A DNA stretch of 6,490 nucleotides, taken from assembly GCA_964526635.1 (NCBI GenBank), contig CAZGLR010000153.1:1-6490 (forward strand), written 5' to 3'. Positions 1 through 6,163 of the stretch are shown piece after piece. Each line of letters begins with the position of its first letter. The first letter of the stretch is position 1. The notes under the pieces are model-generated. The model saw only the letters and a program-made list of their open reading frames with translations, had not been told where the DNA came from and searched no databases. The position numbers and the translations under genes were made by a program. The DNA is from CAZGLR01 sp964526635. GTDB taxonomy: Bacteria; Zixibacteria; MSB-5A5; GN15; JAAZOE01.

Positions 1-569
1 AGACCCTGATCAATTATCAGGGCAAAATCGAATTTGTCCTCCAGGAAGAGCAACTCGGTACCGGGCATGCTGTTATGGTCACTGAACCGGTGCTGCACGA
101 TTTTCAGGGCGACATTCTGGTCCTTTTGGGCGATGTGCCGTTTTTATCGACCGAGACAATCAAGGGTTTCGTTGAGCTGCATCGCAAAGAAAAGGCGGCG
201 GCGACTGTCCTGTCGTCCACGCTCGACGATGCCACCGGTTATGGCCGTATTGTCCGGGCCGGCGACAGCGATGAAGTCCAGAAAATCGTCGAGCACAAAG
301 ACGCCACCGAAGAAGAACGAGCTATCGGTGAGTTCAATACCGGGACCTTTTGTTTCGATAATATTTACTTGTTCGATGCCCTGAAGTCGGTCAAGGCTGA
401 AAACAGCCAGGGAGAATACTACCTGACTGACCTGATGGAGATTTTGCGCAATTCGGGTAAGAAAGCCGCCGTATACTGCACGCCGCATGTGGAAGAGACT
501 TTGGGCGTCAATTCGGTCGAGCAACTGGCTGAACTCGAGGTCAAAATGGCCGACAAGATAAAGAGTTGA
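1..569 (+). CDS. Stand-alone GlmU-type N-acetylglucosamine-1-phosphate uridylyltransferase (5' end missing)
   Basis: This is the C-terminal part of a nucleotidyltransferase; the reading frame enters at base 3 and the start lies outside the window. The family transfers UMP from UTP to GlcNAc-1-phosphate, making UDP-GlcNAc for peptidoglycan and LPS in the cytoplasm. Landmarks of the GlmU pyrophosphorylase domain are all visible in order: EEQLGTGHAV (uracil/sugar contact loop), LLGDVPFLS with the metal-binding Asp at bases 132-134, TGYGRI, IVEHKDAT, EFNTGTF, QGEYYLTD and GVNSVEQLAELE, whose Asn corresponds to the second metal ligand in E. coli GlmU. About 188 residues are seen; roughly the first 60 are missing. 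The protein stops about 17 residues after GVNS, where bifunctional GlmU would continue into the left-handed beta-helix acetyltransferase domain, and no hexapeptide repeats follow. It is therefore a single-domain enzyme. The sugar specificity is inferred from motif similarity and could be another hexosamine phosphate. Confidence 0.88.
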   Translation, partial: TLINYQGKIEFVLQEEQLGTGHAVMVTEPVLHDFQGDILVLLGDVPFLSTETIKGFVELHRKEKAAATVLSSTLDDATGYGRIVRAGDSDEVQKIVEHKDATEEERAIGEFNTGTFCFDNIYLFDALKSVKAENSQGEYYLTDLMEILRNSGKKAAVYCTPHVEETLGVNSVEQLAELEVKMADKIKS

Positions 570-637
570 ACGGATACCGGGGTTGAGTCGTATATATTAG
601 GGGAGCATTAAATCGTACCCTTGGCTTGCTAAATTTG

Positions 638-665
638 TTGACATCTATTTCGCGGGTGGGTTAAT
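638..665 (+). promoter_or_regulatory. Possible sigma70-like promoter for the small secreted protein gene
   Basis: A perfect TTGACA lies at 638-643 and GTTAAT (4 of 6 matches to TATAAT) lies at 660-665, with a 16-bp spacer. It falls in the 122-bp gap between the nucleotidyltransferase stop and the ATG at 692, and would give a leader of about 20 nt carrying the ribosome binding site. The -35 match is good and the -10 match is weak. If the host uses a Bacteroidota-type promoter consensus, this match may be chance. Confidence 0.35.
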
Positions 666-691
666 TGCCCGCAGTTGCAGGTGAGATTGCT

Positions 692-1165
692 ATGAAAACA
701 AAGATTTTAATACTGGCGACATTGATTTTGGCTTTGGCGGTCGGCACGATCCGGGGCCAGATGGTTGACGAGGCAGAAGTCAGGGAGTTATCCGAAAAGT
801 ACAGCACCGGTGTGACCAAGACGCCATCGTTGCCCCTTCTCGATTTGTCCCGCCTGAAAATCTCCAATTCATACAGCATGATGTTTTATTCCGGGGGCGG
901 CATTTCCGGTCAACAGGGCGTTTTTAACACCACCCTGCAATACCAGATTTCCAATCCGTTGACCCTCACAGTCAACCTGGCGATGCTCCACGATCCGGGT
1001 GCGTTGTTTAACAACAGCAACTTCGGTAATTCGGCGAAGATTATGCCGTCGGGGCGGCTCGACTGGAGGCCATCGGAAAATTTTTGGATGACAATCGGAT
1101 TTGAGACAGTGACCATGAATCGCTATGGTTACTTTAACCCGGGGAGGTACCACTATTGGCGTTGA
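692..1165 (+). CDS. Small secreted, beta-strand-rich protein of unknown function
   Basis: The protein has 157 aa from the ATG at 692. This start is preferred because AGGTGAG (679-685) sits 6 nt upstream and the protein then opens with a clean signal peptide: MKTK, a hydrophobic core to about residue 19, then a short polar stretch ending near RGQ. An in-frame TTG at 665 would add nine residues in front of the signal and is unlikely. The mature part begins with a charged helix-like segment (VDEAEVRELSEKY). It then becomes a series of alternating polar/hydrophobic strands rich in Tyr, Phe, Asn, Ser and Gly (SNSYSMMFYSGGG, FNTTLQYQIS, LTLTVNLAML, FWMTIGFETV), as in outer-membrane beta-barrels. 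It is too short for a typical porin; an outer-membrane or periplasmic assembly component is possible. I recognise no named family. It sits 63 bp before the LytR_C gene on the same strand and may be cotranscribed with it. Confidence 0.72.
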   Translation: MKTKILILATLILALAVGTIRGQMVDEAEVRELSEKYSTGVTKTPSLPLLDLSRLKISNSYSMMFYSGGGISGQQGVFNTTLQYQISNPLTLTVNLAMLHDPGALFNNSNFGNSAKIMPSGRLDWRPSENFWMTIGFETVTMNRYGYFNPGRYHYWR

Positions 1166-1228
1166 TACTACTGGTACGCGGTGAGAGCGCCGCATCTCCC
1201 TCCCCTCTGATTCACATGTAATCAATCC

Positions 1229-1750
1229 ATGGCCAAAAAATCCAAAAAGACTTCAGGCGGCAACGCCTATCGTATCAAACGGGCCAAGAACAAAAAACCG
1301 ATTCGGGTGCTGGAAATCGGAATTGTCTTTTTGTTCTTTCTGGTGGCGGCTTATGTCGTCTCAATCGGGTTCCGTTTTCAGACAGGGCATACCACCGAAG
1401 AAACCGCGGTAGAGCATTTTATCAATTTGCAGGTGCTCAACGGCTGCGGTGAGCGCGGGGTGGCCAACATGATGGCCAATGCGATTGAGGTAGCGGTCGT
1501 GGAGCCATTGATGGTCCGCGTGATTGATACCGACAATTTTGATAATTTTGGCGTGGAGAAGACATTTGTCATTTCCCGCTCTGAGGATAAAACCGCCGCT
1601 GAGCTTTTGACCCGTCAGTTGGGCATTGATGAGACGGTGGCGTATCGTGCGATTGAAGATAACTACCTGGGAATAAATGCAACACTGGTATTAGGCAAAG
1701 ATTACCGGGAGGTATTCGATTTTGACGACGAGTCAGGCACTCGCCATTAA
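1229..1750 (+). CDS. Membrane-anchored LytR_C domain protein
   Basis: The protein has 173 aa. The first 26 residues are strongly basic (KKSKK, RIKRAKNKK), followed by one hydrophobic segment at about residues 27-48, so it should be a single-pass protein with N inside and the rest periplasmic. Residues about 66-160 match the LytR/CpsA/Psr C-terminal domain pattern: LQVLNGCGERGVANMMA near the start, then VIDTDNFDNF, KTFVISRS and a second half ending LVLGKDY. In LytR-CpsA-Psr proteins this domain accompanies the catalytic LCP domain that attaches glycopolymers to the wall. Here the LCP domain is absent, so a binding or scaffolding role at the envelope is inferred and no enzymatic activity is predicted. 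The ATG at 1229 has no clear Shine-Dalgarno upstream, but it is the only start that keeps the basic N-terminus. The gene ends 34 bp before the rsfS start, suggesting an operon. Confidence 0.85.
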   Translation: MAKKSKKTSGGNAYRIKRAKNKKPIRVLEIGIVFLFFLVAAYVVSIGFRFQTGHTTEETAVEHFINLQVLNGCGERGVANMMANAIEVAVVEPLMVRVIDTDNFDNFGVEKTFVISRSEDKTAAELLTRQLGIDETVAYRAIEDNYLGINATLVLGKDYREVFDFDDESGTRH

Positions 1751-1760
1751 CTATGTTCAC

Positions 1761-1767
1761 AAAGGAG
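1761..1767 (+). promoter_or_regulatory. Ribosome binding site candidate for rsfS, unusually distant
   Basis: AAAGGAG is the only Shine-Dalgarno-like word between the LytR_C stop (1750) and the rsfS ATG (1785). Its spacing to that ATG is 17 nt, longer than the usual 5-10. The only in-frame alternative just after it is GTG at 1767, which overlaps the motif and cannot use it. The ATG is kept as the start because it gives the normal RsfS N-terminus and length. Confidence 0.4.
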
Positions 1768-1784
1768 TGGTAGAAAATTCTTCT

Positions 1785-2126
1785 ATGACATCACTTGCTC
1801 TTGCCCGGGCTGCCGGGACGCTCGCCCTGTCCAAAAATGCTGCAGACGTTCGAATCCTGAAGCTCACTAAGATATCATCGGTTTGCGATTATTTTGTGAT
1901 ATGCACCGGGTCGGTGGATGTTCACGTCAAAGCGATCACCGATGCAATCGACGATGGACTTCGGGCACAGGGCCTGCGCCCGTCGCACCGTGAGGGCGGA
2001 GGGGGAGCCAACTGGATGCTTCTCGATTATTTCGATGTGGTCGTGCATGTCTTTACTGAAAATGCGCGCCAGTTTTACGCCCTTGAGAAGCTGTGGGGCG
2101 ACGCCCCTGTAGAAGAAATGAGCTGA
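1785..2126 (+). CDS. rsfS: Ribosome silencing factor RsfS (Iojap/YbeB family)
   Basis: The protein has 113 aa from the ATG at 1785, close to the 105-120 aa usual for the family. RsfS binds ribosomal protein uL14 on the large subunit and blocks joining with the 30S subunit, slowing translation under starvation or in stationary phase. Family signatures are visible: the CDYFVICTGS stretch (residues 34-43) followed by HVKAITDAI, then GGGGANWMLLDYFDVVVHVF, and the C-terminal ARQFYALEKLWGDAP. An in-frame TTG at 1722 would extend the protein by 21 residues back across the end of the LytR_C gene; that extension has no family character and is rejected. The gene follows the LytR_C gene by 34 bp and precedes rho by 152 bp. 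No frameshift or missing motif is seen. Confidence 0.95.
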   Translation: MTSLALARAAGTLALSKNAADVRILKLTKISSVCDYFVICTGSVDVHVKAITDAIDDGLRAQGLRPSHREGGGGANWMLLDYFDVVVHVFTENARQFYALEKLWGDAPVEEMS

Positions 2127-2195
2127 TCCCGACCATAAGCATGCCGTGCGATCGCCTGAGGGGTGCCGCCGGATGCTGTCGTGAAACATCTGCAC

Positions 2196-2220
2196 CATGG
2201 CCGAATCGCCTCCGGCCGTG
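2196..2220 (+). promoter_or_regulatory. Hairpin in the rho leader
   Basis: CATGGCCG (2196-2203) can pair with CGGCCGTG (2213-2220), giving an 8-bp stem with one G-U pair and a 9-nt loop. It lies in the 152-bp gap between rsfS and rho, 58 nt before the rho ATG. No T-tract follows (the next bases are ACCGGACGTTATTC), so it is not a standard intrinsic terminator. Rho is known in E. coli to limit its own synthesis by acting in its leader, so a role as a pause, processing or attenuation element is conceivable. That role is inference. Confidence 0.35.
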
Positions 2221-2278
2221 ACCGGACGTTATTCTCAACAAGCCAAGAATTTGATCATCCATATAAAAGGAACAGACC

Positions 2279-3526
2279 ATGGATATTGCTGAACTTAAAA
2301 CGAAAACGATTGCGGAGTTGCTGAAAATCGCAGAAGATCTGGATATTCCCGGGGTATCGGGGCTGCGTAAGTCTGAACTTATCTTCAAAGTCCTGGAATC
2401 GCAGTCAACGCAAAACGGCCTTATCTTTGCCGAGGGCGTGCTGGAAATCCTCGACGAGGGCTATGGCTTTCTGCGCTCCTCCGATTTCAACTATCAACCC
2501 GGTCCCGATGATATCTACGTGTCGCCGTCGCAAATCAAACGCTTCGATCTCCGCACCGGCGATACCATCTCCGGACAGGTCCGGCCGCCGAAGGAATCCG
2601 AACGGTATTTCGCCCTGCTGAAAATCGAGGCGATCAACACTGAATCGCCGGAAGTGGTCAAGCACAAGACATTGTTTGATAATCTCACGCCGTTGTACCC
2701 TGAAGTGCAGTTTGATCTCGAGACCGATCCCGAGGAAATCACGACCCGTATTATTGATTTAATGTGCCCGATCGGCAAGGGGCAGCGGGCATTGATCACC
2801 TCTCCCCCGAAAGCCGGCAAGACAATCATTATGCAGAAAATCGCGAACTCTATTACGACCAACCACCCCGGCGTCAAACTGATCGTGCTGCTTATTGACG
2901 AGCGGCCCGAAGAAGTGACCGACATGAAGCGATCGGTCGACGGCGAAGTGGTATCGTCGACCTTCGATGAACCCGCCGACCGCCATGTACAGGTGGCCGA
3001 TATGGTCCTCGAAAAGGCCAAACGGCTGGTGGAGCATCAGCATGACGTCGTCATCCTGCTCGATTCGATTACCCGCCTGGCCCGGGCACACAATGCGGTC
3101 GTGCCGCATTCAGGCAAGATTCTCTCCGGTGGTGTCGATTCCAATGCACTGCATAAGCCCAAACGGTTCTTCGGGGCGGCCCGAAACGTTGAAGAGGGCG
3201 GATCGCTGACGATTATTGCCACAGCGCTGATCGAAACCGGTTCTCGTATGGACGAGGTCATTTTTGAAGAATTTAAGGGAACCGGTAACATGGAACTGGT
3301 CCTGGATCGCCGTATTGCCGATCGCCGTATTTACCCGGCCATGGATATCAACCGCAGCTCGACGCGTAAGGAAGAGCTGTTGCAGCCGCCGGAAATCCTG
3401 AATAAAGTATGGATTCTTCGCAAATTCCTGGCCGAGATGAACCCGATCGAGGCGATGGAGTTCTTACTTGATCGTATCAAAAAAACCAAGACCAACAAGA
3501 AATTCCTCGATTCGATGAAGAATTAG
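2279..3526 (+). CDS. rho: Transcription termination factor Rho
   Basis: The protein has 415 aa, close to E. coli Rho (419 aa). Rho is a hexameric RNA helicase that loads on unstructured C-rich RNA and uses ATP to translocate and dislodge RNA polymerase. The N-terminal helical Rho_N domain is at about residues 1-42, and the cold-shock-like RNA-binding domain at about 48-126 (GYGFLRSSDFNY, PDDIYVSPSQIKRF, VRPPKESERYFALL). The RecA-type ATPase fills the rest. It shows Walker A SPPKAGKT (175-182, K181), Walker B VVILLDSITRLARAHN with D262, the Q-loop region (SGKILSGGVDSNALHKPKRF), the R-loop stretch (EEFKGTGNMELVLDRR) and the TRKEE motif with R363 in the arginine-finger position. Nothing essential is missing and there is no Asn/Arg-rich insertion as in actinobacterial Rho. 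The ATG at 2279 is supported by AAAAGGAA at 2265-2272, about 7 nt upstream. The gene is followed by an intrinsic terminator. Confidence 0.98.
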   Translation: MDIAELKTKTIAELLKIAEDLDIPGVSGLRKSELIFKVLESQSTQNGLIFAEGVLEILDEGYGFLRSSDFNYQPGPDDIYVSPSQIKRFDLRTGDTISGQVRPPKESERYFALLKIEAINTESPEVVKHKTLFDNLTPLYPEVQFDLETDPEEITTRIIDLMCPIGKGQRALITSPPKAGKTIIMQKIANSITTNHPGVKLIVLLIDERPEEVTDMKRSVDGEVVSSTFDEPADRHVQVADMVLEKAKRLVEHQHDVVILLDSITRLARAHNAVVPHSGKILSGGVDSNALHKPKRFFGAARNVEEGGSLTIIATALIETGSRMDEVIFEEFKGTGNMELVLDRRIADRRIYPAMDINRSSTRKEELLQPPEILNKVWILRKFLAEMNPIEAMEFLLDRIKKTKTNKKFLDSMKN

Positions 3527-3538
3527 GGCACTTCGATC

Positions 3539-3572
3539 AGACCGGCCGGATATCCGGCCGGTCTTTTCTTTT
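3539..3572 (+). terminator. Strong intrinsic terminator after rho
   Basis: A perfect inverted repeat starts 13 nt after the rho stop codon. The arm AGACCGGCCGG (3539-3549) pairs with CCGGCCGGTCT (3554-3564), giving an 11-bp, mostly G+C stem with the tetraloop ATAT. The T-rich run TTTTCTTTT (3564-3572) follows at once. The reverse strand lacks a T-run after the stem, so the terminator works for the plus strand only. It separates the glmU-like-to-rho run from the NTPase gene. Confidence 0.93.
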
Positions 3573-3688
3573 GCTTTCTCGTCTTTTATGCTTCTCAATT
3601 GAAACTCTCGTTATTTCGAACTTTATCTTTACCCCCTTCGCGCCGATACAGTGAATAGGCGCTAAACTATTGCGGTATTTACTATTCT
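3573..3688 (+). other. AT-rich gap ahead of the NTPase gene, presumed to hold its promoter
   Basis: These 116 bp lie between the rho terminator and the NTPase start. Because the terminator is strong, the downstream gene needs its own promoter here. The best pair found is TTGAAA (3599-3604) with TATCTT (3624-3629), but its 19-bp spacer is long and the match is weak, so no promoter is assigned. No Shine-Dalgarno sequence is visible before the ATG at 3689. Confidence 0.4.
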
Positions 3689-6064
3689 ATGATTATTGTC
3701 TTGGTCATTGCGATACTGGCTGTCGCCGCTTTTCTGATGGTGGCGTTTTCCAGCCAGCCGACTATTGTCCCCGAAGACCGGGTTGAGTCCCCCCCCGAGG
3801 ATGCCCGCGAGTATTCGGCGGTTACAGAAAAACTCATGGGGCAGCGCACCCGGGCTGAAAGCGGATACACTCACGACTATATTTTTCGTCCTTTCGATAA
3901 GAAATTGCGAGGCAAAATCAGCCGTCGTGAGAATGTATTGTTAATCGGGGCGCCATTGTCAGGTAAATCACGGGCGCTGATCGAGGCTGTGAAAAAAACA
4001 TTGCCATCATATGAGCTGATTATCCCGGAATTGAACGATTTCACCTATGAGGACCTTCGCCTTACCTCAGGAGCGCGAAAGTCGGACAAGAATGTCCTGC
4101 TGCTCGATGATGTCGATGAATACGCGATCAAGCAGAATTTCGCTTCATTGCTGCAGGAATACGCCCGCGAAAACATACCGATTGTCGCCACCTGTCGAAC
4201 CGGGCAACCGCTTAAGATTGTCTCCCGGATTCTGGAAACCGAGCTGGCATTGCTGGGTGAGATTATCGAAATCCCAAGGATAGAAACATGCGATGCCGAG
4301 TCGATATGTACCACGCTGGGAAAGACACTGCCGGAGAAATTCGATGGTACGCTCGGCCGGCTGTTTTTGGATCAGGACACTATTTCCCACGCCTACGATG
4401 CCTGTGATCCCAACGAGAAAATATTTTTCTCCTGCGCCCGGAGATTATGTGACGCCGGCGTTATCTGGAACCGGGGTGACCTCTCTTTAGAACGGATTCG
4501 CACAATCGCGATTCATCTGGAACAGGTTCAGCTCGATGAACAGGGCTGGAAAGCCATGGTGGCGGCGCTGGCGGCGCGGGGACTTTTAACCACCCATGGC
4601 GATTTTGTCCGAATTGATCGACTACTGTTTGATCGCGTACTTACCGACACGTTTAACTCGCTGGAGCACATTACCGAGACCGCCGGCGTCTTTCCCAATG
4701 ATTTCGACGTCCTGTTCAGAGTCGCAGTCAAACTGCTTGCCGAGGCACGGGTCTCAAAGCCACGGGAAACTTTCCTTAAGCAGGCGATTGAAATTCTCGT
4801 TCGCGCCATGGATACTGCTCCCCGGGATAAGACTCCGGAACGGCATTCGATGGTGCAGTATAATCTGGGTAATGCGTACCTGATGCTGGCGCCGTTTGAG
4901 GCTACCGCGTTGAATCTCAAGATGGCGCTGGAAGCGTTCCATACCTCCCTGGCGGCCCGCCCCATGGATCGCTTCTCCATGCAGTTTGCTTCGGCGGAGT
5001 ATGGGCTGGGCGAGGCCTTTCGTCGTCTGGCCGATCATGAACAACCGGTGGAAAATCTGCGGCTGGCAATCGAAGCATACAACGAGGCGTTGAAGGTGCG
5101 ATCGCAGGAGCATTTTGTCATCGACTACGGTCTCACCCGCACCGGATTGGGGCATGCCTGGCTGGCGCTGGCCGAATTTGAAAACCGTCAGCAGCACGCC
5201 GACCGGGCGATTGAAATCTTTCTATCGGTGCTGGAGATTTTCGATGCCAGGAAATTTCCGGCGCAGCATGCCCGTATTCAAAATATCCTTGGACAGGCCT
5301 ATCTCAGTATAGCCCAGACAAAGGACCAATCATTCTACTCACGGCAGGCCGTACAGGCCCATAGCGATGCTGTAAAGATCTTTACGATAAATCATTATCC
5401 CCGCGAATTCGCTGAAACGATGCATCAGCGGGGCGACGCCTATATCTCCCTGGCCGAGTCAACCGACCGCGGCTATAACATTCTTATGGCTATCGACAGC
5501 TATAAAGAAGCCCTGCGGGTGAGAAAACCGGATACGCACCCGGTCAGCTATGCCGCCACGCAGAACAGTTTGGGTGAGGCCTACCGGATGCTGGCCGAAA
5601 TGGAAAACCTGGTGGACAACTGCAAGATGGCCGTAGAGGCTTTTGATCTGGCCTTGAATTATCGTAACCGCAATGCCCTGCCGCTGCCGTGGGCGGCCAC
5701 CAAGAGCAGCCTGGGGATGGTGTTTCGCATGCTGGGTGAGTCGGAACAATCAGCCGATTTTCTCGCTGCCGCCGAGCGATCGTTTCTCGACGCCCTCACG
5801 GTCCATACTAAAGCACGGTATCCCAAAAAATTTGCGGCGCTGCAAAATAATCTCGGGGTCACGTATCGGTCGCTGGCCAAGATCACCGACTTTAATGCCA
5901 ATTGCAGCAAAGCCCGCGATTGCTATGAGACCGCTTTGACAGCTATCAGCCGGGAGAATGATCCCGGTTTGTACAGCCGGGTACAGACGAATATCAAGAC
6001 GCTCGAGGATTTCATCACCGCCGAGCGGGTAAAAGAGCGGTCGTATGGCCGGGTGGTGCGGTAG
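3689..6064 (+). CDS. Membrane-anchored STAND/AAA-like P-loop NTPase with a TPR array
   Basis: The protein has 791 aa. Residues 1-20 are a hydrophobic segment with no basic N-region, best read as a non-cleaved membrane anchor, followed by an acidic, Pro-rich linker to about residue 40. Residues about 80-230 form a P-loop NTPase: Walker A GAPLSGKS (87-94, K93), Walker B VLLLDDVDEY (136-145, D140/D141) and a strand ending VATCRTG (R170), which resembles the sensor region of STAND NTPases. Residues about 286-318 (GWKAMVAALAARGLL, then a DFVRIDRLLF strand/helix) look like a winged helix, as often follows STAND modules. From about 341 to 775 come nine TPR-like helix pairs. STAND proteins act as nucleotide-controlled switches in which the repeats sense a ligand and the NTPase oligomerises. 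No nuclease, protease, TIR, CHAT or other effector is fused, so the output must act through the N-terminal region or a partner. The anchored layout implies cytoplasmic NTPase and repeats. The gene stands alone between a terminator and a convergent gene. The exact function is unknown; the domain-level call is firm and the STAND assignment moderate. Confidence 0.85.
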   Translation: MIIVLVIAILAVAAFLMVAFSSQPTIVPEDRVESPPEDAREYSAVTEKLMGQRTRAESGYTHDYIFRPFDKKLRGKISRRENVLLIGAPLSGKSRALIEAVKKTLPSYELIIPELNDFTYEDLRLTSGARKSDKNVLLLDDVDEYAIKQNFASLLQEYARENIPIVATCRTGQPLKIVSRILETELALLGEIIEIPRIETCDAESICTTLGKTLPEKFDGTLGRLFLDQDTISHAYDACDPNEKIFFSCARRLCDAGVIWNRGDLSLERIRTIAIHLEQVQLDEQGWKAMVAALAARGLLTTHGDFVRIDRLLFDRVLTDTFNSLEHITETAGVFPNDFDVLFRVAVKLLAEARVSKPRETFLKQAIEILVRAMDTAPRDKTPERHSMVQYNLGNAYLMLAPFEATALNLKMALEAFHTSLAARPMDRFSMQFASAEYGLGEAFRRLADHEQPVENLRLAIEAYNEALKVRSQEHFVIDYGLTRTGLGHAWLALAEFENRQQHADRAIEIFLSVLEIFDARKFPAQHARIQNILGQAYLSIAQTKDQSFYSRQAVQAHSDAVKIFTINHYPREFAETMHQRGDAYISLAESTDRGYNILMAIDSYKEALRVRKPDTHPVSYAATQNSLGEAYRMLAEMENLVDNCKMAVEAFDLALNYRNRNALPLPWAATKSSLGMVFRMLGESEQSADFLAAAERSFLDALTVHTKARYPKKFAALQNNLGVTYRSLAKITDFNANCSKARDCYETALTAISRENDPGLYSRVQTNIKTLEDFITAERVKERSYGRVVR
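4709..6013 (+). repeat. Nine tandem 47-residue TPR-like repeats (141-nt period)
   Basis: This lies within the NTPase gene. The helix-A Gly of the LGxAYxxLA signature falls at residues 394, 441, 488, 535, 582, 629, 676 and 723, spaced by exactly 47 each time. One degenerate unit precedes them (V347 in the Gly position) and a capping helix follows (K770 in that position). The Ala of helix B, 19 residues after the Gly, is kept in all nine units (366, 413, 460, 507, 554, 601, 648, 695, 742). Four residues further on is Phe, Tyr, Leu or His. A typical unit reads NSLGEAYRMLAEME, a short linker, then a CKMAVEAFDLAL-type helix and a loop with RxxxxxP. The units are diverged at the DNA level, so this is an old protein repeat and not a recent DNA duplication. 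Confidence 0.9.
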
Positions 6065-6163
6065 GGGTGCGATTGGTCCTGCGTTCAAAGACCGCAGGCC
6101 ACCCCGAGAAACTTTGAAATTGCCTCAACGGGCTTTTAATACACGGCCTTAGCTGGCCACCCC
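6065..6163. other. Convergent intergenic gap with a duplicated 9-bp word
   Basis: These 99 bp lie between the NTPase stop and the convergent GTPase stop. GGCCACCCC occurs twice, at 6097-6105 and 6155-6163. CCTGCG (6078-6083) can pair with CGCAGG (6093-6098), and GGGGT (6064-6068) with ACCCC (6101-6105), making one interrupted hairpin. Neither strand has a proper T-tract after a stem, so no intrinsic terminator is assigned to either gene. Confidence 0.5.

Noticed and set aside
144..524. Long open frame on the minus strand inside the nucleotidyltransferase gene
   Set aside because: It lies antisense to a strongly conserved enzyme, has no recognisable protein character, and arises from codon bias on the other strand; the same applies to the antisense frames within rho and the NTPase gene.
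652..672. GCGGG/CCCGC inverted repeat before the secreted-protein gene, as a terminator of the nucleotidyltransferase gene
   Set aside because: The stem is only 5 bp with an 11-nt loop, no T-tract follows, and it overlaps the possible -10 box.
665..691. Longer start (TTG) for the small secreted protein
   Set aside because: It would place nine extra residues before a clean signal peptide, while the ATG at 692 has AGGTGAG at good spacing.
1722..1784. N-terminal extension of RsfS from a TTG at 1722
   Set aside because: It would overlap the LytR_C coding region by 29 bases, has no ribosome binding site, and adds residues unlike the family; the ATG at 1785 gives the normal length.
3479..3485. 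Run of seven A near the end of rho as a programmed frameshift site
   Set aside because: The zero frame continues with perfect Rho homology to the stop; no stimulatory structure or alternative product is apparent.
3689..6064. Assigning the NTPase-TPR gene to a known anti-phage system
   Set aside because: No effector domain, no neighbouring defence genes and no mobile-element context are visible; domain layout alone does not justify it.
6078..6105. Hairpin after the NTPase gene as an intrinsic terminator
   Set aside because: The 6-bp stem with interrupted outer pairing is followed by GAGAAACTTTG, not a T-run; the structure alone is too weak to call.
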